In this document: in pieces, positions 1 to 6,494 of the stretch
How the letters are laid out: the number at the start of each line of letters is the position of its first letter
Position numbering within the stretch: the stretch's first letter is position 1
Assembly (NCBI GenBank): GCA_009838595.1
Contig: VXRI01000009.1
Coordinates: forward strand, 1 to 14,165
Direction: 5' to 3'
Length of the DNA: 14,165 nucleotides
DNA from: Chloroflexota bacterium
GTDB lineage: Bacteria; Chloroflexota; Dehalococcoidia; Lucifugimonadales; JADFKI01
Translations under genes and position numbers: made by a program
Notes under the pieces: generated by a model
What the model was told of the DNA's origin: nothing
Database searches by the model: none
The model's input: the letters and a program-made list of their open reading frames with translations, nothing else

Positions 1-393
1 GTACCCGAATACTGGCGTTTCGACCCCACTGGCGGCGAACACTACGGAAAGCCTCTGGTTGGAGAGCGGTTGTTAGATGGCGAGTATCAGCCTTTCAATC
101 TAAATGCCAATTCTGACGGCTTGACCTTTGGGTATAGCCCTATTCTGAATATCAACCTGTGCTTGCAAGAAGGCAGGCTTACTTTCCAAGAACCGGACAC
201 GGGGCGCTATCTAACCAATTTGGAGGAAACACAAGACGTCCAGGAAACCCATCAGACAACCCTCGCCACACAGGAAGCCGCTCTTGCGGCGGAGCAAGCA
301 GCACGACGCGAAACCGAGCGCACATTAGCACAAGAGCGCGCCAGAGTACGAGAATTGGAGGAGCGGTTGCGCCGTTCCAATACATCAGAATAA
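1..393 (+). CDS. Uma2-family endonuclease-like protein, C-terminal part (5' end outside window)
   Basis: The reading frame is open from base 1, so the true start lies upstream and only about 130 C-terminal residues are present. The first residues (EYWRFDPTGGEHYGKPL, then ERLLDGEYQP and GYSPILNINL) match the C-terminal strand region of the Uma2 family. Uma2 proteins are PD-(D/E)XK-fold, restriction-endonuclease-like proteins that are often present in many copies in Cyanobacteria and Chloroflexota; their biological role is unsettled. The catalytic core is not in the window, so activity cannot be judged. After PDTGRYLTNLEE the last 55 or so residues are rich in Glu, Gln, Arg and Ala and end in a heptad-like RVRELEERLRR segment, a likely coiled coil. 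Such tails are common in this family. The TTG at 70 is an internal codon, not a convincing start. The next gene begins 22 nt after the stop, so co-transcription is possible. Confidence 0.8.
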   Translation, partial: VPEYWRFDPTGGEHYGKPLVGERLLDGEYQPFNLNANSDGLTFGYSPILNINLCLQEGRLTFQEPDTGRYLTNLEETQDVQETHQTTLATQEAALAAEQAARRETERTLAQERARVRELEERLRRSNTSE

Positions 394-415
394 TCGAGAG
401 AGGTAATCGAAAGAA

Positions 416-2017
416 ATGCCAAAGATGACAGGCGGCCAGGCGTTGGCGAAGCAGCTCCATCGTGAGGGAGTGCGCGTAATATTCGGGCTGCCGGGCGTGC
501 AGCTCTACCACGCGCTCGACGCCCTGGCGGAAGAGACCGACATCAAGTTCATCACCACGCGCCACGAACAGGCGACGGCTTATATGGCGGACGGCTATTC
601 ACGCGCGGGCGAAGACATCGGTACGGCGCTCGTGGTGCCGGGCCCCGGATTGCAGAACGCGTCGGCGGCTATTGGCACGGCGTACGCGGCATCGTCGCCC
701 ATTATGGTCGTCGCAGGGCAGGTGGAACGCGACCTGATTGGCGTTGACCGCGGCGTGCTGCACGAGATCAACGATCAGTTGGACACCATCCGCCCGGTCA
801 CGAAGTGGGCGCAGCGTATCCTAGACCCGCGCGATGTTCCTGATGCGGTTCACGAGGCGTTCTACCAGCTGAAGTCCGGAAGGCCCCGCCCGGTCGAGAT
901 TGAGATCCCGCCGGAGACGCTCGCCGAAGTGCAGGATGTAGAGCTGCTGGAGCCTGTCAACTACCAGCGTCCCGCCGCAAGCGCGGAATCCGTTCAGGAA
1001 GGCGCGCGCATAGTGGCGAACGCAAAGAATCCGCTGATATACGCGGGCGGCGGCGTTAACCTGTCCGGCGCGAACGCTGCACTGCTTGCACTCGCAGAGC
1101 ATCTGCAAGCGCCTGTCATCGAGACGGCAGAGGGTAAGGGCGCCATTTCAGACAGGCACTACCTGTCGCTTGGCGTGCCGCGCCGCATCGATCCGTATCA
1201 CGACTATATGTCAGAACACGATGTCATACTCGCCGTCGGCACTCGCATCCAGACGCCGCAGATTTTGCGCGGGCAGCGTGTCGTGCAAATCGACATCGAC
1301 GAAGCCGAACTTGGGCGCAACTACGAGAACACATTCGGCATCGCGGGCGACGCGAAGGCAACGCTTGAAGATATGTTGAAGGTCGTATCTTCACTCAAGC
1401 CCGCTCAGCCAAGCCGCGAAGCTGAGATACACGAAGTCCGAGACCAGTTCTTCGGCGCAGAACGCGAGCTTGAGCCACTGCATTCGCTGTCCAACGCGGT
1501 GCGCGCCGCAATGCCGGACGACGGCATTCTGGTAGCCGGCATGACACAGGTCGGTTACTACAGCCGCACGCGCTTCCCCGTGTTTGAGCCGAACACATAC
1601 TTAACATCGTCGTACTTTGGCAATCTGGGCTTCGCATATCCGTGCGCGCTTGGCGCAAAGGTCGCCTGCCCTGACAAGGCGGTCGTCGCGGTCTCCGGCG
1701 ACGGCGGCTTTATGTACAACGTGCAAGAACTCGCGACCGCGGTAATGTACGGAATCAATGCGGTGGTAGTGGTGTTCAATGACAGTGCTTTTGGCAATGT
1801 GCGGCGCGACCAGTCGGACCGATTTAACGGCCGCATCTACGGCTCTGAGCTGCACAACCCGGACTTCGTAAAGCTCGCCGAGTCATTCGGCGCGAGAGGC
1901 GTTCGCGTGGGCAAGGAAAACGCCGATGAACTGCAATCCGCCCTCGAAGAGGCGCTAAATATCGATGCGCCGACCCTAATCGAAGTGCCTATGGGCGTGA
2001 TGCCGTATCCGTACTAG
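416..2017 (+). CDS. Thiamine-diphosphate-dependent enzyme, acetolactate synthase/benzoylformate decarboxylase superfamily
   Basis: A 533-residue protein with the three-domain layout of the POX/ALS/BFD superfamily. The N-terminal pyrimidine-binding domain (about 4-170) has the catalytic glutamate Glu51 in TTRHEQATAYMADGYSR and the PGPGLQNA segment. The central domain (about 190-330) has IYAGGGVNLSGAN. The C-terminal pyrophosphate-binding domain (about 370-525) has the GDGG motif at 428-431, followed about 26 residues later by Asn455-Asp456 where many relatives have Asn-Asn; Asn455 would keep the metal ligand. It should bind ThDP and Mg2+ and cleave or join a 2-keto acid, but the substrate cannot be read from the sequence. 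There is no adjacent ilvN regulatory subunit or ilvC, and the ALS-typical central motifs are absent, so I do not call it ilvB. ATG start with purine-rich AGAGAGG at 397-403. Family call firm, function open. Confidence 0.88.
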   Translation: MPKMTGGQALAKQLHREGVRVIFGLPGVQLYHALDALAEETDIKFITTRHEQATAYMADGYSRAGEDIGTALVVPGPGLQNASAAIGTAYAASSPIMVVAGQVERDLIGVDRGVLHEINDQLDTIRPVTKWAQRILDPRDVPDAVHEAFYQLKSGRPRPVEIEIPPETLAEVQDVELLEPVNYQRPAASAESVQEGARIVANAKNPLIYAGGGVNLSGANAALLALAEHLQAPVIETAEGKGAISDRHYLSLGVPRRIDPYHDYMSEHDVILAVGTRIQTPQILRGQRVVQIDIDEAELGRNYENTFGIAGDAKATLEDMLKVVSSLKPAQPSREAEIHEVRDQFFGAERELEPLHSLSNAVRAAMPDDGILVAGMTQVGYYSRTRFPVFEPNTYLTSSYFGNLGFAYPCALGAKVACPDKAVVAVSGDGGFMYNVQELATAVMYGINAVVVVFNDSAFGNVRRDQSDRFNGRIYGSELHNPDFVKLAESFGARGVRVGKENADELQSALEEALNIDAPTLIEVPMGVMPYPY

Positions 2018-2068
2018 GCTAGGAAACGAAACTAACAGCGATATACGGGATAGCCAGGATTAACCACC

Positions 2069-3769
2069 ATGCGAATGTCCAAGATGTTCGGAAAGACACT
2101 GCGCAACGACCCGGCGGAAGCCGAACTTGCCAGCCACCGCCTGATGATGCGCGCGGGCATGATTTATCAGGCGTCCGCAGGTGTGTATAGCTACATGCCG
2201 CTGGCGCTGCGCTCTCTGCGGAAGATCGAGCAGATTATACGCGAAGAGATGGACGCCGCAGGCGGGCAGGAAGTGCAGATGTCCGCGCTACAACCGCTCG
2301 AGTTCTGGGTCGAGTCCGGACGTAGCGCGGCGATGGGCAGCGAGCTTTTCCGGCTGCACGACCGCCGTGACCGCCCGCTCGTGCTCGCGCCAACGCACGA
2401 AGAACTGCTGACATACATGGTCAAGGCAAATGTGCACAGCTACCGCGACTTGCCGCTCATCGTGTATCAGATACAGACGAAGTTCCGCGACGAGCCACGA
2501 CCGCGCGGCGGGCTTATCCGTGTGCGCGAGTTCGACATGAAGGATGCGTATAGTTTCGATGTCGATCAGGATGGGCTGGATGTGAGCTACGACGCAATGG
2601 CGCAAGCGTATCGTAACATTTTTAGCCGATGCGGCCTGGACACCATCGAAGTTGAGGCGGACAGCGGCGCAATCGGCGGCAAGGACTCCACGGAGTTCAT
2701 TCTGGTCGCAGACGCGGGCGAGGACACCGTGGTCATCTGCCAGACCGGACATTACGCGGCGAACGCTGAGAAGGCGGTGTTCGCCAAGCCGCAGCAGGAC
2801 GCCGAACCTTTGCTTCCTGTCGAGGAGGCGCATACGCCCGGCATAAAGACCATTGAAGAACTGTGCGAATATCTCGAGGCGCCTGCGAGCAAAACGCTCA
2901 AGGCGGTCTTCTATATGACCGGCGGTGAGTTGGTGTTCGTGGTGATTCGCGGCGACTTGGAAGTGAACGAAGTCAAGCTGTCGAATGTGCTAGGCGGCGC
3001 GCCGGACCTTCGTCTTGCCACACACGAAGAGGTGGCGGCGCACGGGTTGACGGCGGGTTCCGCATCGCCCATCGGCGTCGAAGGCATCCGCATCGTCGCG
3101 GACGATTCCATTGATATGGGATCAAACTTCCTTGCCGGCGCTAACCGCCCAGACTACCACTTTCGCAACACCAACCACCACCGCGACTTCGAGGCGGACA
3201 TCGTGGATGACATCGCGCTCGCGCAGCCCGGCGACGCCTGCGCCAAGTGCGGCATGAAGCTGATTATGCGGCGCGGCATCGAAGTCGGGCACATCTTCAA
3301 GCTCGGCACACGCTACAGCGATGTACTGCAAGCGCAATATCCGGACGAGAACGGTGAGCCGCACCTCATTCTGATGGGCTGCTACGGAATCGGCGTCGGA
3401 CGGCTGCTCGGCGCCGCCATCGAGCAGAACCACGACGAGCGCGGCATGGTGCTGCCCTCGACCATCGCGCCATACGATGTCTCGCTTGTAGCGCTGAACA
3501 TGCAAAACGACAGTGTGGCAGAATCCGCGCAGGCGCTCTACGACGAACTGCGCGCAGCCGGCATCGAAGTCCTTTTCGACGACAGAAACGAATCCGCCGG
3601 CGTAAAGTTCAACGACGCGGACCTAATCGGCTTGCCCGTCCGCCTAGTCGTCAGCACACGAAACATCCGCGAAGGCGTAGTAGAAGCAAAAGCCCGCGCA
3701 TCAGATGACGCGGAGACGGTTGCTGCCAGAGACGTTATCGACAAAGTAAGGGCAATGCTGGCGAGCTAG
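2069..3769 (+). CDS. proS: Prolyl-tRNA synthetase, bacterial type with editing insertion
   Basis: Charges tRNA(Pro) with proline in the cytoplasm (class II synthetase, alpha2). The 566-residue length fits the bacterial type. Visible elements are the APTHEE loop (107-112), motif 2 FRDEPRPRGGLIRVREF (139-155, Arg140) and motif 3 GIGVGR (440-445, Arg445). A YbaK-like INS editing domain lies at about 225-385, with SKTLK (274-278) matching the conserved editing lysine region and RGDLEVNEVK (294-303). The anticodon-binding domain is about 465-566. A CAKC pair (391-394) just after the editing domain is a common zinc-knuckle-like feature in Gram-positive-type enzymes. The ATG start at 2069 is preceded by AGGA at 2056-2059 (spacing 9); a second ATG at 2075 is less well spaced. 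It follows the ThDP enzyme by 51 nt and is convergent with the hydrolase downstream. Confidence 0.97.
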   Translation: MRMSKMFGKTLRNDPAEAELASHRLMMRAGMIYQASAGVYSYMPLALRSLRKIEQIIREEMDAAGGQEVQMSALQPLEFWVESGRSAAMGSELFRLHDRRDRPLVLAPTHEELLTYMVKANVHSYRDLPLIVYQIQTKFRDEPRPRGGLIRVREFDMKDAYSFDVDQDGLDVSYDAMAQAYRNIFSRCGLDTIEVEADSGAIGGKDSTEFILVADAGEDTVVICQTGHYAANAEKAVFAKPQQDAEPLLPVEEAHTPGIKTIEELCEYLEAPASKTLKAVFYMTGGELVFVVIRGDLEVNEVKLSNVLGGAPDLRLATHEEVAAHGLTAGSASPIGVEGIRIVADDSIDMGSNFLAGANRPDYHFRNTNHHRDFEADIVDDIALAQPGDACAKCGMKLIMRRGIEVGHIFKLGTRYSDVLQAQYPDENGEPHLILMGCYGIGVGRLLGAAIEQNHDERGMVLPSTIAPYDVSLVALNMQNDSVAESAQALYDELRAAGIEVLFDDRNESAGVKFNDADLIGLPVRLVVSTRNIREGVVEAKARASDDAETVAARDVIDKVRAMLAS

Positions 3770-3922
3770 TGGCTATTGTCAGAGTAATATCAGCGCGGTG
3801 CGGCGCTAAGTATCTGTCATCGTAAAGGTAAGAGCATTCCCGGAACACTAATGCAAATTAGTAGGTCAGGATGGCGCTCGCCGACCGTTGCTCGTCGCCA
3901 ATAAAGCGACAACGCCCGCCGA
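3770..3922. terminator. Convergent intergenic region with weak hairpins, possible terminators
   Basis: This 153-nt gap lies between two converging genes (proS and the hydrolase), where bidirectional termination is expected. Three small inverted repeats are visible. AGCGC at 3792-3796 pairs with GCGCT at 3803-3807 across a 6-nt loop. ACTAAT at 3847-3852 pairs with ATTAGT at 3857-3862 around a GCAA tetraloop. An imperfect hairpin runs from 3886 to 3914 (CGTTG/CAACG outside, TCGC/GCGA inside, loop CAATAAA). None is followed by a U-run in either direction, so a classical intrinsic terminator is not supported. No coding potential was recognised. Confidence 0.3.
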
Positions 3923-5065
3923 CTAGCCATTGTCCGCGAGAATAGCCCGCAGGAAGCGCCGCACTTCTGCTTCGTAGCGCATATTGTCGTGATTCCATGC
4001 GCGCGCGTGGCCGGCAGTGGGGAAACCGACATAACGCACTATGTCCTGCCGCGCATCCGCAAGACGCCTGCTGATTGGCGCTGGCACTTGCGCGTCTGCC
4101 TCGCCATGCAGGATGAGCACTGGCGCGCGAAGTTCGGACGCCCTGGCTAGATAGTTCATGCGCCGCCAGTCTATACCGAATCGTAGCGCGGCAATCGTCT
4201 TGCCCCACTTCACGATGAGGCGCGGATAGCCCCGCGAATCCCCCACGATGTCCAGTGTCGCGCCAAAGTCCAACAGCGGTGAATCCATCACCGTGCCGCG
4301 CACTTTGTCTGCAAGTGGGGATTTGCACAGCAAGTTGACGCACATACCGCCGCCCATACTGTAGCCGTACAGCACGAAATTGTCCGCGCCGTTGTCCAGC
4401 GCGTACTGCATTGCCGAATCCAAGTCGCGCCATTCTGCCATTCCTAGCCAGTGTTGCATGTCTGCGCTATCGGGGGCTTGCTCATCGTTGCGATATTCGA
4501 TTGCCAGAATTGGTATCCCAGATTCGGCAAGCGTGGGCATTATGCGAAGCGATTCGTTTGGATGCGCCCCACGCCCGTGCGCGAACACTATCCATGTACT
4601 GCCGCTGCCCGGCACGAACCAAGCGCGGCATTCGCCCAACTCGGTGTTGTATCGTACCTGTTCATAGGCGATACCGTGTGCCGTCAGCGGATTTTCCGGA
4701 TATGCGTAGAGGTCTAATCGCGCCGGTTCGTCCGCACCGATGGTTGCGGTTAGCGGTATGTATTCGCGCACTGCGTAGCCTATGCCTCGCTGCAATATGC
4801 GCCCGGTCTGCCCATAACCGCCCGCGCTCACTATGCCGAATATCCCATCATGGTGCAAATCTATCACGCTGCGCTGTGTGTCAACGGCACGAAGAGTTAT
4901 GCGCCCATCGCCGGCGCTATGTGCAATTATGTCGAACGGCGGTGTCCGGTGGTCAGTCGATAGGCTGCCGGCGTGTATCAAGTTCGACAGGTGGATACCG
5001 TACGCGACGCCCACAATGACAAGCGCAATGGCGGCGATGGCAAGTACGACTAGCGCTAGTTCCAT
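3923..5065 (-). CDS. Membrane-anchored alpha/beta hydrolase
   Basis: A 380-residue protein. Residues 3-24 form one hydrophobic helix with no obvious cleavage site, so it is probably an N-terminal anchor. Residues about 35-145 form a region of unknown function. Residues about 150-380 form an alpha/beta hydrolase core. The nucleophile elbow is GYSMG (234-238, Ser236), the acid is probably Asp324 in HGEADAQVP, and the base is probably His353 in AGHARAW, giving a complete Ser-Asp-His triad in the expected order. An HGRGAH segment (163-168) precedes the elbow and may form the oxyanion hole. The substrate cannot be assigned; lipid or peptide esters are possible. ATG start with GAGGG at 5072-5076, 6 nt upstream. 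It lies 71 nt downstream of ispG on the same strand and may be the last gene of that transcript. It was recognised from motifs only. Confidence 0.85.
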   Translation of the reverse strand: MELALVVLAIAAIALVIVGVAYGIHLSNLIHAGSLSTDHRTPPFDIIAHSAGDGRITLRAVDTQRSVIDLHHDGIFGIVSAGGYGQTGRILQRGIGYAVREYIPLTATIGADEPARLDLYAYPENPLTAHGIAYEQVRYNTELGECRAWFVPGSGSTWIVFAHGRGAHPNESLRIMPTLAESGIPILAIEYRNDEQAPDSADMQHWLGMAEWRDLDSAMQYALDNGADNFVLYGYSMGGGMCVNLLCKSPLADKVRGTVMDSPLLDFGATLDIVGDSRGYPRLIVKWGKTIAALRFGIDWRRMNYLARASELRAPVLILHGEADAQVPAPISRRLADARQDIVRYVGFPTAGHARAWNHDNMRYEAEVRRFLRAILADNG

Positions 5066-5136
5066 TCGTTACCCTCGCTGCCGTTTCTCGCGGATAATCG
5101 AGCGCTTGGGGAATAATGGAGCAACTCAGGCGGCAC

Positions 5137-6279
5137 TTATGCTTCCGCCAGTTCGGATTCGACTTGCCGCACCTCTTCCATCAGCGCGATTAGCATGTCA
5201 GCCTCGTCCACGATGCGCGCCTTCTGCCCTTTGCGGAAAATGATCGCGCGACCGGCGCCGGCCGCTATGCCCACATCGGCATCTTTTGCCTCGCCGGGCC
5301 CGTTCACCTCGCAGCCCATCACAGCCACCTTGATGGGGGTTTTGATACTCCGCAGCAGCTCATCGACATTGTTCGCGAGCGCCCGCACATCGACATCCGC
5401 CCTGCCGCAACTCGGACAGGCAACGAGTGTTGTGCCTTCCTTACGCAGTTCGAGCGACTTTAGGATTTCCATGCCTGTGTAAATCTCTTCGCACGGGTCG
5501 TCGCTCAGCGAGACGCGGATTGTGTCACCGATGCCTTCGTACAGCAGCATGCCGAGTCCGATTGCGCTGCGGATGCTGCCTGATTTCGCCGTGCCCGCCT
5601 CCGTTATGCCCAAGTGGAACGGGTATGGTACCAGTCTTGCCAAGCGCTTGTACGCCTCAACGGTGGTGTCGATATCGAACGCCTTCAGTGAAATCTTGAT
5701 GAGGTCGAAGTCCAGGTCTTCGAGGATGCCAATCTCCCACAGCCCAGTCTCAACCATATGATCAACGACGGTGTACTCGTCCTCGGACGCCTCGCCCGCC
5801 TTCGGCAGCATATTCACGCCGTCTTTGTGCCGCGACAGACCGCGCGTAACGCCGATACCACCGACCGGCGGGAGGCTGCCAAAGTTCACGCCAATGCGAA
5901 TGGGCACCTGCCGCGCTTTCGCTTCCAAGACTACCGCCTCGACCTTTTCGCGGTCGCGGATGTTGCCGGGGTTGAGACGCAAGCAATCCACGCCGCTCTT
6001 CAGCGATTCCAACGCGAGTTGATAGTGGAAGTGGATGTCCGCAACGACAGGGATATTGACCTGCATCTTGATTTCTGCGAGTGCTTTGGCGGCTTCCATG
6101 TTCGGCACGGCGCAGCGAATAATTTCGCCGCCAGCATCCTCAACCTCGCGGATTTGGCGCACGGTAGCGGCGACATCACGCGTATCTGTCTTCGTCATTG
6201 ATTGCACGCTCACCGGCGCATCGCCGCCAACCTTCACATCGCCGACATACAGGGGCTTTGTTACGCGTCTCTTTCGCAC
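5137..6279 (-). CDS. ispG: 4-hydroxy-3-methylbut-2-en-1-yl diphosphate synthase (IspG/GcpE)
   Basis: Penultimate step of the MEP pathway: reductive dehydration of MEcPP to HMBPP by a [4Fe-4S] enzyme using ferredoxin or flavodoxin. The N-terminal TIM barrel has GGDAPVSVQSMTKTDT, CAVPNMEAA, VADIHF and LRLNPGNI. The C-terminal cluster domain has ACPSCGR (Cys288, Cys291) and MGCEVNGPGE (Cys323, Glu330), matching the Cys-Cys-Cys-Glu ligand set. I chose the GTG at 6279-6277: GGAG lies 8 nt upstream (6288-6291) and the product begins (M)RKRRVTKPLYVGDVKVGG, like other IspG proteins. This gives 380 residues. The frame stays open to an ATG at 6387, but those 36 extra codons have no family counterpart and contain a short DNA repeat. 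A loop around refined residues 136-165 appears longer than in E. coli IspG. About 215 nt separate it from rseP. Confidence 0.96.
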   Translation of the reverse strand: MRKRRVTKPLYVGDVKVGGDAPVSVQSMTKTDTRDVAATVRQIREVEDAGGEIIRCAVPNMEAAKALAEIKMQVNIPVVADIHFHYQLALESLKSGVDCLRLNPGNIRDREKVEAVVLEAKARQVPIRIGVNFGSLPPVGGIGVTRGLSRHKDGVNMLPKAGEASEDEYTVVDHMVETGLWEIGILEDLDFDLIKISLKAFDIDTTVEAYKRLARLVPYPFHLGITEAGTAKSGSIRSAIGLGMLLYEGIGDTIRVSLSDDPCEEIYTGMEILKSLELRKEGTTLVACPSCGRADVDVRALANNVDELLRSIKTPIKVAVMGCEVNGPGEAKDADVGIAAGAGRAIIFRKGQKARIVDEADMLIALMEEVRQVESELAEA

Positions 6280-6287
6280 TCGCCTAT

Positions 6288-6291
6288 CTCC
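6288..6291 (-). promoter_or_regulatory. Ribosome binding site that decides the ispG start
   Basis: On the minus strand GGAG stands 8 nt before the GTG at 6279. The in-frame ATG at 6387 has no comparable purine-rich site at proper spacing. Together with the N-terminal homology this favours the GTG start. Confidence 0.65.
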
Positions 6292-6342
6292 ATATCCGCT
6301 GTGGGGGATTGCCGTTCGGACTTGTCCGTTCTTAAGTTGATG

Positions 6343-6370
6343 GAAGATTGCCAGTAGAAGATTACCAGTA
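6343..6370. repeat. Two-copy 14-bp tandem repeat
   Basis: GAAGATTGCCAGTA at 6343-6356 is directly followed by GAAGATTACCAGTA at 6357-6370, with one mismatch. It lies in the ispG leader. Confidence 0.75.
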
Positions 6371-6420
6371 TGGGATGTATCGCCCATTGCACCTGTGTGC
6401 CCTTACTTTGCCTTCTCCAT

Positions 6421-6442
6421 AGATTGGTGAAAGATTGGCGAA
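6421..6442. repeat. Two-copy 11-bp tandem repeat
   Basis: AGATTGGTGAA at 6421-6431 is followed by AGATTGGCGAA at 6432-6442, with one mismatch. It shares the AGATT core with the 14-bp repeat nearby. Confidence 0.65.
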
Positions 6443-6494
6443 TGCCTAATATGGCATCAATTCTTCCTTAATTCTTATCGAAGTTTCGCCACTA

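Larger units (their letters stand above)
6280..6494 (-). other. Long ispG leader (rseP-ispG intergenic region) with short tandem repeats
   Basis: This 215-nt stretch between the rseP stop and the preferred ispG start is AT-richer than the genes around it. It holds two tandem duplications: a 14-bp unit GAAGATTGCCAGTA/GAAGATTACCAGTA at 6343-6370, and an 11-bp unit AGATTGGTGAA/AGATTGGCGAA at 6421-6442. Each pair differs at one base. It also contains a small hairpin, ATGCC/GGCAT at 6442-6457 with a 6-nt loop. No clear -35/-10 pair or known riboswitch was recognised. It could be an attenuation or processing site, or simply decayed sequence. Confidence 0.4.

Noticed and set aside
416..2017. Naming the ThDP enzyme ilvB (acetolactate synthase large subunit)
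   Set aside because: Superfamily motifs alone do not support it: there is no ilvN or ilvC nearby, the length is shorter than typical ilvB, and ALS-specific central motifs are missing.
3239..3250. CAKC zinc-knuckle-like pair in ProRS as a novel feature
   Set aside because: A Cys-x-x-Cys at this place, before RGIEVGHIF, is common in bacterial-type ProRS proteins, so it is not unusual.
3847..3862. ACTAAT-GCAA-ATTAGT palindrome as a regulatory operator
   Set aside because: It lies between convergent gene ends, where an operator has no gene to control; it is kept only as a weak hairpin in the intergenic entry.
6280..6387. ATG at 6387 as the ispG start, adding 36 residues
   Set aside because: The extension has no family counterpart and contains a DNA tandem repeat, while the GTG at 6279 has GGAG at ideal spacing and gives the normal IspG N-terminus.
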